Made by a program: the position numbers and the translations under genes
Shown here: positions 1-10,416 of the stretch, piece after piece
How positions within the stretch are numbered: the first letter of the stretch is position 1
Layout of the letters: each line of letters begins with the position of its first letter
The notes under the pieces: model-generated
Told to the model about the DNA's origin: nothing
What the model saw: the letters and a program-made list of their open reading frames with translations, nothing else
The model's database searches: none
NCBI GenBank assembly: GCA_000934455.1
Contig: KN889206.1
Span: 22,716-50,034, forward strand
DNA length: 27,319 nucleotides
From: Apostichopus parvimensis
Lineage: Eukaryota > Echinodermata > Holothuroidea > Aspidochirotida > Stichopodidae
Direction of reading: 5' to 3'

Positions 1-869
1 TATATAATACAACTCAGTTTCAGTTCCAATCGGTAACCAAATTGTTTTTCACTCCGTTCGGTGGATTGATAGAGTACCGCGCATTGAGATGCTCTATATA
101 GCATAGCACACTTAAGGTGAATCATCGATAACATTAGGCCTATCCATTTTGTGTAACGTTACGAACACGATTTTAATGCAGTTGTGAAACGAAAGAAGGA
201 AAATTAATATGTAATATTATTATAACTTACCGGTTATAACTCTTCGTGTCTTGTAGACATATGTCAATATTCCCTTTCCCTTTCGAACTGTTAACCGACA
301 AGTTAAAAAAAAAAAACCACGTACAGACGCTCACACGAAAATCATAGGATATATCTTGACGTGGTTTAAGTACGTCATTGCGGAAATTGTATTGCACATA
401 TGTAAACTGATTGTTGTTAGGCCTAATTGTATTAAACTAAACCTTTTCATCAATCTATATTGCCCTCTTACCTGTTGTCATGTCTCATTAACATGTCATT
501 GGCAGGTGCCCCATTACCATACCCAGTCGAAGAAAAATACAAACATTTACTGATTCTTCTATGAAAATGACATCAATTTTTTACCGACATTGACTGTCCT
601 TCAAGTTGTTACACTTTAAACAAAGTGAAACTAAACACGATGTAACGTATGCTCTCCCATACATTTGAATAACCAAATGATTAATTAGTATCGTATTGTG
701 CGAGGTCTCTGATATAATAAGAATAATAACTGTTATTATGGTATACTAATAGACTCAGCAGAAATGTGGAATATGTTTATATTTTATAGTAACAAGAGAC
801 GTTAAATATCTTATATTGTAATAAACTTTGTTACTATTTCTACTATATTTGTGAAACATGATGTACATA
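1..869. other. AT-rich spacer, no gene seen
   Basis: No reading frame here resembles a known protein. The open frames are short and AT-driven. A run of A lies near 306-316. I see no tRNA, no clear terminal inverted repeats and no tandem structure. Confidence 0.6.
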
Positions 870-970
870 ACTACAAGCGCAGGGGCGTCAATCATGGTTG
901 GACAGGAAGACATGCCCCCACCAATATTTTGAAGGGTGGTGGACACAATATCAACATCCCCCACCCCCAT
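870..970 (-). repeat. Dispersed repeat fragment, copy 1
   Basis: The plus strand carries GCAGGGGCGTCAATCA at 878-893, followed by a purine-rich stretch and CATGCCCCC. A near match, GCAGAGGCGTCAATCA, occurs at 15907-15922, again followed by a purine-rich stretch and GACATGAC. Read on the minus strand, both copies give a similar peptide (SCPT...IDAPAL and SCPT...IDASAL). This suggests two decayed copies of one dispersed element in the same orientation. The family is not identified. The end points are approximate because only the core can be aligned by eye. Confidence 0.4.
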
Positions 971-1655
971 CCCACAACGATTAAAATAGTACTTTTCAGC
1001 TGGGCTGAACTTATACGAATTACGGATATTATTTATAGTGTAAATTAAATAAATAATCGCGCCCATACTTCACTGAGGCTATATGCTAAGCCAGCAAATA
1101 ATTAAAGCTTGCCGCATTAGCCAATCTCCTTTTCAGTATATCATTTTGAATATTTTGTTGGTATTATCACGGACATGCAATATAACACTACATATTTGGT
1201 TTGAAATGCCACTCGAGATATATTTAAGAGTTATTTTAGATTTTCACTTCCTAAATGAAACTAGGCATACGTTCATATGAACGCCTGGGCATTATGCGCT
1301 GTTTCAGTTAGTTTTAGAATTTGATCATATCATTTCTTGTGATTTGGTAAGTATTAAGTAACCTTTTAGGCAGGTGTTGTAGAAATTGCGTTCGAAAAGA
1401 AAACAATGTGTATTTTAACCGTTCATCACTACATATATTCGATCGCCGATAAGAAGACCATGCATTTGTTTTAATTTTCACGAGTTTTGTTAGAATAACA
1501 ATAAATGTAGAGCGCTACTGAGACTCCCCCCCCCCCCCTCCTCCCAGCAAGGTCCCTCTTTGGCATGTAAAACAAATAACAAGTAAATTGTTCTTTGCAA
1601 CGGTCAAAGCGCTCTCAAACTATCTCTCGAAATAGGAATAGTTTGCGTGTAGCAT
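971..1655. other. Spacer with a C-rich run
   Basis: No gene or RNA is recognised. The only landmark is a C run at about 1527-1538 that continues as a short C/T-rich patch. Similar C or G runs recur in this window near 6200, 8306, 18720, 24640 and 25550. Confidence 0.55.
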
Positions 1656-1895
1656 ATGTATGTATGTATTGTTGATCCTCCCTGCATGCAGGAACTCGCG
1701 AAGAAGCCTCATTGGCTTATCAAAGCCGCATGCTGACCGAAGTCAGTCTCGTAGATTCATATTTAACGTCCATGATTATGAATTGTCGATTGTCAACAAC
1801 AATGTAACTGGACGACATACATTAATCTTGGAGTGACTCGAACCGGGGATAATATGATTGGAAGGCACCGGCGTAAACCCCTCAGCTAACACTCC
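1656..1895 (-). mobile_element. tRNA-derived SINE, copy 1
   Basis: On the minus strand the element starts at 1895 with a tRNA-like head that begins GGAGTGTTAGCT and closes with GTTCGAGTCACTCC. The pol III B box GTTCGAGTC lies at 1835-1843. A weaker A box lies at 1878-1888. A body of about 160 bases follows and ends in a palindrome (CCTGCATGCAGG) and a TATG/TACA microsatellite tail at 1656-1670. The copy at 19442-19678 aligns along the whole length with roughly 80 percent identity by eye, in the same orientation. A tRNA head, an unrelated body and a short simple-repeat tail are typical of a SINE, which is mobilised by a partner LINE. I could not assign the body to a named SINE domain family. 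No clear target-site duplication was found. Confidence 0.8.
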
Positions 1896-3557
1896 ACCAA
1901 TAGCTTCTCATAGCTACTAATTTGTTATTTTGTTAGTTTTAAGTCTGGGAATACAGCGGGCGACTGACCGGTTGGGAGAGTGATGTTTTCCTTTTTTTTT
2001 CAAAATTGGAGGTCAGGAAGGTCATCAAACTTGCTGACAATTTGGAGGTCAGACCTGCCGATTCAAAACAACGGCGTATCTGTCTTTAGCTGCCCTTGAA
2101 GAGACAAAATTGGGAGAGTGTTATTTTTGGCTAAATCTTTAACTATTCCCCACATCGGCTAAAATTGGCCAATTGTTTAAATGTTTCCAATATCGGCCAA
2201 AATCGGCCAATTGTTTATGTATATCTTTGTATGATGGTAGTTTCGAAAATGAATAAAAAGGGTGAAATTCTGTTGAAAAGTTCACTTTTGGTTCGAGGTT
2301 CACAGAATCTACTGCGTCGATTTATATCTTTATTACGTTAAGTAAAATAGCGCCATCATCTTCCGTTCTCAGCTTGTTATCAGTGCAGTTTACGTAGGCT
2401 TCACGTGTGCTTATGTTGTTATCATATGATGTTTACACGTCAATAAAATAATTAACGATAACATTACAGAAAAAAATGACGTTGTCATAGTTAAATATGA
2501 TGTTAATGTATATTTTTGCGTCTTTGCTATACTATTTTACGTAGCTGCTGTATACATTCATTTTGTTATTGCACTTAAGTATAACATCATTACATCAACT
2601 CACGTCGTCGTCATTTGAATTTAAACAATCATCAATGTAATAAATGTTGTTGTTATTTGATGTTGCCCTTTTTGCGTTCCATAGTATCATTTGTACTATA
2701 CATCTATAACTTGTTATTAAGAATCAACGAGAGTCTGAACATTGTTACTGTAGAATACAATGTATAGTTCAAGTTTAACAGTTGTTTTCCAGCATGACAA
2801 TAACATTTTCCGTTTTCAATCCCGATAAAAAGATAATGTTCAATTGTAACCAAGAAAATAAATAAACTGTTTTAAGGTGTGAAAGGTGAAATTATTTATT
2901 TAAATTCCCAATATGGATTCAGTCATACTGATGGTGAAATACTGAACAGGGAGAGGAAAAGCCAATGTGAAAATGGGGGTGAGGGGGTTACTCCACCCCA
3001 CTTCCCTATGACCCTTGTTGCTAAAATATAAATTTCCTAGTAATTTATTTTCCTTGCTAGAAGTTACACTGAGACAATTTGAGAATAATGAAGCTGAAGG
3101 GGAACCTGCACAAGATAACAAACGTATCAAACCTGACTCCCAATCATTAGCAATGTACTCCCCGATCAGACATATATCATCATAAGACTATATAGCGTGA
3201 ATTCTTGTAATGCAAATGCAAAACTGTACGTTTAAATATTAGCTTTAAACTAAATTAAGAGCTTAGTTTGAACGATTTAATACGCCTTACAACATGCTTG
3301 TTGAACATAAGCAATGCCATAATTTCCTTTCCCCTTTTTTCATTTATGATTTGCTTGTCTTGCTTTTCCCCGCGTATTTTGTAAGTTATATTTGGAAGCA
3401 TATACTTGCTTAGGACATGGGAAATACAGCAACAACAAACCATCGTGTATATAATGTATATATAATATATTCACCTCGAGTAAGTCATGTAAGCACCAAT
3501 AATTGTTGTCATTTTCTTCTTCTGAACTGATTTAAAAGAGAAGAAAGAAAGAATTGC
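1896..3557. other. AT-rich spacer
   Basis: No gene is recognised. It contains the 38-base duplication listed separately and a stretch rich in ATGATGTT/AACATCAT-type words at about 2400-2660 that looks like low-complexity sequence. The open frame at 2900-3130 on the minus strand (76 codons) shows no recognisable motif and is probably chance. Confidence 0.5.
2153..2216. repeat. Short tandem duplication, 38-base period
   Basis: ATCGGCTAAAATTGGCCAAT and ATCGGCCAAAATCGGCCAAT, each followed by TGTTT, start 38 bases apart (about 2154 and 2192). This is a two-copy local duplication with a few differences. The flanks also repeat the phrase TTGGGAGAGTG (about 1972 and 2110), so the duplication may belong to a longer decayed unit. 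Confidence 0.6.
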
Positions 3558-3935
3558 CTTACAATGATGGTGCGTTATTGTTTGGTAACTACTGATGTGT
3601 GTCGTTGGCTTGTCCTCTGTTGATTCGTTTCAGGTTTCAGTGTGAGCTATGTGTGGAATAACGTATTAAAATAGCATAAGGCTGCAATTGATCCTTACAA
3701 AGGGTCGTGCATTATTGTTTGGTAACTGCTGGTTTATGTGGGTGAATTGTTCTCTTCTGAGACCAAGCTTTATTAGGAATTGGTGACTACTGATGTGTGT
3801 CGTTTCTTTGTAGTTGGGGGGAATAACGTATTACTATAGTGTAAAGCCAAATTTAATGCTTACACACGTTGTACATTATTGTTTGGTGACTAGTGCTGAT
3901 ATGTGTCGGTGGCTTCTAATAGCTATATGTAATAT
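3558..3935. repeat. Diverged tandem repeat, about 136-165 bases per unit
   Basis: The anchor CTTACA, then a few bases, then G-T-N-C/G-A/T-TTATTGTTTGGT occurs at 3558, 3695 and 3859. Each anchor is followed by a version of AACTACTGATGTGTGTCG and, in the first two units, by GGAATAACGTATTA. The middle unit carries an extra segment, which explains its greater length (165 against 136 bases). The third unit is partial. A weaker match, GCATTATTGTTTACG, near 4107 may be a further remnant. Confidence 0.65.
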
Positions 3936-5639
3936 GAACTTCATCACAAATCATCTGGAGATATTGAAATTTCCTACCAGATTGCTTTAAATATTATAAT
4001 TGCTTAATAATTGCTTAATTTCCTGCGACTGGAGGAATATTTCACGTTGATTGAATTGTGAAAGAAGTCGAAATTGTAGTAACATATCTCCTACAATAAA
4101 TTAAATGCATTATTGTTTACGAACTTAAACCTCCTCGTAACCTGTTGCTCAATAAGTTTTAAATGGCTCGTTCAAAAAACAACAGTGTAAAATAAATAAT
4201 CATTTACCCTTGACGCTTTGGTAAGCGCTTCTGAATGACATACATCGGGTTTTTTGGAAACCCTGTACCTGTGCTGGTAACACGAAACAAAAAGTATACG
4301 TCATTTATTCGACTGAATTCCATACAATAAGTAAACACTTCGTTATCTACCTGTTGCAAAATAAGTGTACGTTTATGTTCAACAATGTATACGAATTTAT
4401 AGGTATGGTAGAGCCTATATGATGTTAAATACATTCATGTCAATTTAAGAGTAAAATAAACTTTCTTACTCTTAACATGGGGACGAAAAATTGACCTGCC
4501 CCCTCATACAAAGGACGCCTGCTATGCGCCTGCTATTTCAAGACCAGGCTTGTAGTGCGATTCAAACATCAAAAGTACAAATACAAGTGTACTGCCCATT
4601 GGTACCAGTACGAGTACAAGCTTGTATGTGTGTGCGTGCGTTGACTCGGCATATAAGTGAATGTTTGAATGTTGTTTACTGCGAGTGTACGGTATGTGCA
4701 TGGGTGTGTGCGTTTGTGGCAACCTACCAATTACCGAGGTTTAGCTGTTGTAAAATATCGACAGAAGACCTGTGTATTGATGTGCAGATAGAAAAGCAGC
4801 ATAGATATTATACATATAATTACATCGATATTCTACTGTGAAGCGGAACTTTCCATTACTATCTCTCTTATTTTGTCAGAGACACCACGTTATAGTCCGT
4901 ACATGTAACAACTAAGTTATGGGATTTACTTGTTTTTATTTGGGTATTCTTTCTTTAATTTGCTGTATATTAATTATAAAAGTCAGTGCTTGTCTACATA
5001 TATGTATATATTTCATATGATTTACACACAACACGTGCAGTAGGCTCGTAGTCCTTTTCATCAGATTTTGTAATTCAAGAATAAACATAACAGGCTGGAT
5101 ACTGATCTGTTGTGTTTGGTTACTGTTCACGATCTGCAGTGCCGTGTGACCAGCTAGGTCATACATCGGGGACAGTCATTTCTTCAAAAATACATATGGT
5201 CACTGTATTTGAAGGTAAAAGCTTATGTGAAAACCTATACCTAACTACATGTACTCAAGTTTATGTCGATGTAGCCGACCTCTCAAAGACTGCATTTTAA
5301 ATTAATGATCAGAGTCGAGGTTGATTTAAGTATAAACTCATTAACTTAATCATTTTGTATGTAAGTACCTGCGATAAAAAAAAGGTCACTGGCACATTGC
5401 TACAATCCGCATGTAAAATATAGTTTTACTTTCTAAGAAGGTACCAAATATATGACATGCAGCGACCATGTGTACAAGCTGTAAATACTGTGATACGACC
5501 ATAGTGGATGCTGGTGACGATAAAGCCACAGAGGCCGTTCACTGTATTGGTATAGCGGGGAACATTAAAATGCGGTTCAGGCGACAAACATATTGTATTC
5601 AATACTAGTTTAAGGTTAGATTCCAACAGTATGTTAGAG
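3936..5639. other. Spacer with GT-rich patch
   Basis: No gene is recognised. A TG/CG-rich patch at about 4625-4715 opens a 116-codon frame on the plus strand (4491-4841), but its composition follows the simple repeat and no domain is visible. Open frames on the minus strand at 4204-4434, 4936-5166 and 5426-5692 have no recognisable motif. Confidence 0.5.
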
Positions 5640-6400
5640 TTATAACTTGCATGCTTATGTTCAGTACTGATTGAGAGAATAAAAAAATACATTTAACATA
5701 ATGTTCTTTTTCATAACAAATGTTTACAACTTTCTATCATTGTTACCAATTATAGCTGCTAAGAAGGATCAGAATGCAAGGGGAAAGGAGATGGAAGGAA
5801 AGGATATAACATCGTTTTCCCGCGAATGTTTAATGCACAAGAAAAATCAAATTTCTCAAATAAAGGTAACTTAAGCTTCTGCAGCGTTCTGCTCTTGTTT
5901 TAAACAATCCGTACACAATCCTGCAAACCAATGTATGTAGCCATATTCAATGTCTGGTTCATTAATATTTGCAGTGGTGTTTAAATTAAGAGGTTTTACG
6001 CTAGACACATTCGAATCACAAACTTCCATTTCTTCGTAGAATAAATACTTATGTTAGGTATTAATTGAGAGAATAAAAAAAATACATTCATCATTAGGTT
6101 GATGTGTTTTGTTTCAAAGCAAATGTTCACAACTTGCTATCGTTGTAACAGAGTATGTATGTTAAGAAGGAGCATAATGCAATGGGGAAAATGAGATTGG
6201 GGGGGGGGGATGCAAAGACACTGTTATCCCGTGTATGTATTATGCTGTAAAACACATTTCTCAAATAGACGGTAATATACGCTTCTGTAGCGTTATTGTA
6301 CTTGTTTTAACAATAAACCAGTCCGTACACGATCCTTAGTCATACAATACAACAAATATTTGGCTTATCAGTCGTTGCAGTGGTGTTTAATTCTCAGCAA
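5640..6400. repeat. Tandem duplication, about 400-base period
   Basis: Two adjacent copies of a roughly 370-base unit can be followed through many shared words: ATTGAGAGAATAAAAAAA (5670 and 6064), CTAAGAAGGA.CA.AATGCAA versus TTAAGAAGGAGCATAATGCAA, TTCTCAAATA, GCTTCTG.AGCGTT.T, CAATCCGTACAC versus CAGTCCGTACAC, and GCAGTGGTGTTTAA (5971 and 6377). The spacing grows from 394 to 406 bases through small insertions, including a G run near 6200 in the second copy. Divergence is substantial, so the duplication is not recent. No coding potential is conserved between copies. Confidence 0.75.
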
Positions 6401-8283
6401 TAACAATATTCTCTCCCTAGGGAAAGTAAATACCGAAACCGAAGCTCTCATGACTTATACCCGTTGTATAAATTTATCTTCATTTTACAGTATCCTGTTC
6501 CTTGTCTTCCTTTACAAATATCTGACCTTTCCGACTGTCATTTTAAAACGCACAATGAAAAAAAGCGTATGCAACGACACCAAATATGCCAACTTTTCAT
6601 TGAACATCAACCCAGCCCAGACACTCATTTTACATTCCACCTTAGGACTAAATCTCGCCTTTTTATGAGTCTCCCCTGCTTTTTAAGCACTGTCTAACCC
6701 ATCCCTACCCCAACCCCCATCCACACCCCCAGTCCCCAAGTAACCCACATTACATTTTCACACCAACATACATTTTTCATAAATATAATTAATTAGTTTA
6801 CTATCATTGATCGTTACTAGTAATGGTGAAGCAAGTATAACTTCCTAACATATGGAGCTTTACGTGTAATTAAGTGTGTTTGATAGACAAGTCACAACTA
6901 CTCTACTGGTATGGAATGCTAAATTACTAGAAGCTAGTTGAATGCCTTTTATGTTGGCTGCTAAAATACAAAAGCTAAGGTGACAAACTTTCAACGGCTA
7001 AACGAACAAGACAAACACGATCACGAACACGATTTCAATAACAACAAAAAAAAACTTCGGTTTTCTATTTACAAGGTCAATATTGATAAATGCTATAATA
7101 ACTACGTTTGGTTGTACAGCCATGTAGGTGACGCCATTATGTTTGTTAAATTATTTCTAGAGTTCCTGTATTATATCGGTTTACATATGCCATCGGGTAT
7201 GCGAAAATTGTTTATTACGCAAATCTGTCTTATTGAAATTTTCTGGCAGTAATATATAAAGGTTAAGTGAATCAGTTAATGCTATAGTAGAAACTGTATT
7301 AAGTAAACGAACACTACATATGGAAACGTAATCTTTTCTGCCATGTCGTACTGCTATATAGTAGGTCTCATGGTGTGGTTGTTGTCCACATCTACTGGAT
7401 TCTGCTATTTGATACTTTCATTTAGCAGACTATATACTTTTCAATGAATGTATTCAGTTATCTATCCGGCAACGCCAAATCCGTTGGCCTTCTACAAAAA
7501 TCTCTGTTGGACTAGGAGAAAATCAAATGTTGTTTGCCAATAGATAATATTCCCCAAACACCAACATCCGATGGTTTTCTTTTATCTAACAAAGGAATAT
7601 GATTGCTACGGATCCAACAGTATATAAATCTTGTCTTTATGTTGTGCTACCTTACTGAGTACGTTAACATTACAACTTCAAAAAAAAAACACACAGAATT
7701 GGATGATATAGCTCAGTTTAAGTATAGGTATGTTTTGACGACCGTTTATTTTTAACCGTTTGATCCAAATAATATTTACATTAGCTATTTTCTCAAAAGT
7801 AACAAACATATTTAATACTCGTTAACTTATATACATGTTTGTTGCAGAGATTATAATAGAATAGCTGCAGTTATCAATAAACATTGATTTAGTTTATCGA
7901 AAAGTAGAAGCTAATAACACGTACACATCATAACTTGGGAAATGGATTCGTGCAAAAGTCTTTCTCAATAGTAATCAATATTAGAGGTGGTTTAGCGTAG
8001 AAATAAAATACTTAGGCGTAACGTTACAACCTTACGGTGTTAGCAATTGGAGCAACATACATTGAATTGGCTTGCACATAGGAGTAGCCTCAATAACATT
8101 ATCGACTATTTATTGGTAGTGCAAATGTGTTCAATATTACTACATAGTCTTCCGCTCATCTGATATTAACATAATGATAACGTAGCCTAGTCTGGGAGAG
8201 TTGGTTGTAGTTGATCGAAGCTGCTCTCATCGTATGACCGACTCAGAGTGCCATGATGGACATTTTTAAAAACTACCATATTC
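6401..8283. other. AT-rich spacer with pyrimidine-rich patch
   Basis: No gene is recognised. A pyrimidine-rich stretch at about 6600-6745 (many CCCC words) sits inside otherwise AT-rich DNA. The 90-codon frame at 6980-7252 (plus) begins with a run of D, H, N and K residues from AAC/GAC-rich sequence. It has no recognisable domain. Confidence 0.5.
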
Positions 8284-8571
8284 CTATACCCGGTTGATTG
8301 TAGAAGGGGGGGGGGGGGCTTTTGGGCTATGATTCGGTCCTTGGATAGGAAACGTCACGACCAACTCGAACAGAAAGCAATGATAACTCAGACACGACTT
8401 CGGTCTATCGTCAGGGCTGGGTATCAGATTAAAACTGACAATTGTTACCCTGAAATAGTATCTAGACAGCTCCCCTGGTTTATTTGTTTGTCTTAGGTAA
8501 GTGTTGTAGTCATTGTCTGTATTGAGACCAGTCTCGCCCCACCATCCCAGACCTGTATTGTTTGAGCCCAT
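8284..8571 (-). repeat. Probable dispersed repeat or retroelement scrap
   Basis: A 95-codon minus-strand frame starts at 8571 and includes the phrases SPDDRPKSCLSYHCF and ELVVTFPIQG. I associate phrases of this kind with repeated elements in invertebrate genomes, but I cannot name the family from the sequence. On the minus strand the DNA contains CTGACGA at 8408-8414, followed by a short hairpin-capable segment. This raises a weak hammerhead-like possibility, discussed in the findings. A run of 14 or so G on the plus strand at about 8306 marks one edge. The frame has no recognised domain and is not proposed as a functional gene. Confidence 0.25.
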
Positions 8572-9645
8572 TCTGGTCTCAGATGATGTGGAATTGGTCT
8601 ATATCTTGGATGTTATGGGGACAACTACAGTACTTAATCTCAGTATTTTATTCATTTTTTTTCATAAAGACTTACTTCAAAAACGAAATCAGTATTATGA
8701 TAAATAAGATTACAATACCATACATAATTTAAACAATTTGTGAAAATTCCATTCGAAACTGTTAAAAATGTTCATTAGTCAATAATGATATAACAACTAG
8801 AACTGTTTTGCAAAATACAAAAGAAATAGATCTAGACATTTTGAACCATAAACAATATCATAGCATTTAACAATACATGTAGGAATTTGCAATTATATAG
8901 TATGTCTATTAGATGATGAATTGAATACAGTGCAAACATAATGACATGTACCCCTCCGCAAAATGCACCTGTCCAATATACTAACAGTATATTGTATACA
9001 TTGAGGCCTTAACCATAGCATTTACACCACGGTACCTTAGGGCTAGGCGTTGGATGAATGAATCGTTCTAAATCCCCATGAATATTCAGTAAGAAATTTG
9101 AGATGAGCCTATGTGTGTACAACGAATTTGTATTGACGTTCCTGATTGTATATACTACTAATACACCAATGTACTTAGGGAATAACAGCGAATCTCCGTC
9201 ACTGTGCAGTGTAATATAACGTTGTAATATATAGCTACATGTATTGGTTTGGTGTAACTCAGGCTGTTTTATGTAAAAGTTGTCGACGGTGCCCAAGTAT
9301 AAACGGTAACCCATTTGAAACTGACAGTTGTGTTATTTTGCTTCTATGTGGCGTTTTATGTTTCGATTATAATAGTAACCTTTGTGTTCATGGTGGCGTG
9401 TGTGTTATTGTATGTGCGTGTGTGTGTGAGTATGCGTGGGTGGGTGTCTGAATATACTATTGTAAAAAAAATATATGTCAATGGGAAACCGATTCAATTG
9501 TACAGCGGGTGTACTCTCGTGGTCACCTACCAAATTATATATAGTTTGATTTCAGCAAATTCTGTTTCATGTATCGAACCTTCTCACTGTGAATATTATA
9601 CAGTCAATAGTATTATTATGTCCTGACATTCCATTAACGGAACAG
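8572..9645. other. Spacer with GT-rich patch
   Basis: No gene is recognised. A TGTGTG-rich patch at about 9391-9450 gives rise to overlapping open frames at 9239-9451 and 9315-9626 whose composition follows the repeat. The minus frame at 9009-9314 lacks any visible motif. Confidence 0.5.
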
Positions 9646-9802
9646 GGGAGTATTACGACAGGTATTGACCTAATGTCAACCCACCGATGGCTTAGACGTC
9701 TGACCTCCAGTAGTGTTGATACTTTGATTAAAAGGGTGAAGGAGATAAACCATCTCGAGGCGCTTCACGTCATAAAGAGTTACAAGAAAACGTATATTGT
9801 AG
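9646..9802 (+). CDS. Candidate orphan exon, unknown protein
   Basis: The plus-strand frame running 9589-9810 (73 codons) ends directly at a textbook splice donor: AG at 9801-9802 followed by GTAAGT at 9803-9808. A possible acceptor AG lies at 9644-9645, preceded by TTAAC that could serve as a branch point but without a strong pyrimidine tract. The encoded peptide contains STHRWLRRLTSSSVDTLIKR and then NHLEALHVIKSYKKTYIVG, a mix of charged and hydrophobic residues unlike the low-complexity frames around it and compatible with helical protein. I do not recognise the family. The next downstream coding-like sequence is the TRIM-like pseudogene from 10417, and nothing ties the two together. It could equally be a relic exon or a chance open frame. 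Confidence 0.3.
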
Positions 9803-9810
9803 GTAAGTAG

Positions 9811-10416
9811 TCAGTATACAAGTTTGGAATCATGGATACCAGTCTAATCAGTACAGTTTGATTGAAATGTTTTTCCGACTTTTATTACAATCGACACATC
9901 TAAGTATCATCAGTTACAGCGGTTGAACTACGTATTCTAACACACATACCATTAGCATATGGTCAGTTGCACAGATGCAACCAAAATTCAATAGAGGCAT
10001 AACACTTTAATTACCTGAAATAACATGATTACAATGTATTAACATTTTTCAAGGAAAATCATGTTGATCGCCCACACAAGGGTGTTTTCCAGTTGAGGGA
10101 GTTTAAAAGAAATTAATCAAATTGCTACATTAAAAAAAAAGAATAAAGCTAACAGTTAGGAATGCATTGAACTGCCGATGTCATCATTAGTATTTAAGTA
10201 TCTTCAAAATGCCAATTCTAACATGGTCCCATTAGTCATTATTTAATAAGATGCTGACCGTGAAGACTATTTGTGCAATGTATTTAAAGAAAAACAAGAG
10301 TTATGCTATAATCAACCATATGATATCTTTTGAGAGAACATTATGTTAGAGAACCCCTTATGTGGCCACTGGACACTCATAGACAATGACGTCGAATTTT
10401 TGGAACTGATTCTTAA
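9811..10416. other. AT-rich spacer, no gene seen
   Basis: Nothing recognisable apart from an A run near 10130. The open frame that begins at 10343 is in another frame from the TRIM-like sequence. It shows no RING or other zinc-binding pattern. Confidence 0.5.

Noticed and set aside
4491-4841. 116-codon Cys-rich frame as a secreted peptide
   Set aside because: The Cys and Val codons come from a TG/CG simple-repeat patch, and there is no signal peptide at the start.
5020-5100. CTGATGA on the minus strand (5058-5064) as a hammerhead core
   Set aside because: No GAAA box and no convincing stem II follow, and a seven-base match is expected by chance.
6980-7252. 90-codon plus-strand frame as a gene
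   Set aside because: AT-rich codon content, no domain, no splice or promoter context; near chance length for this composition.
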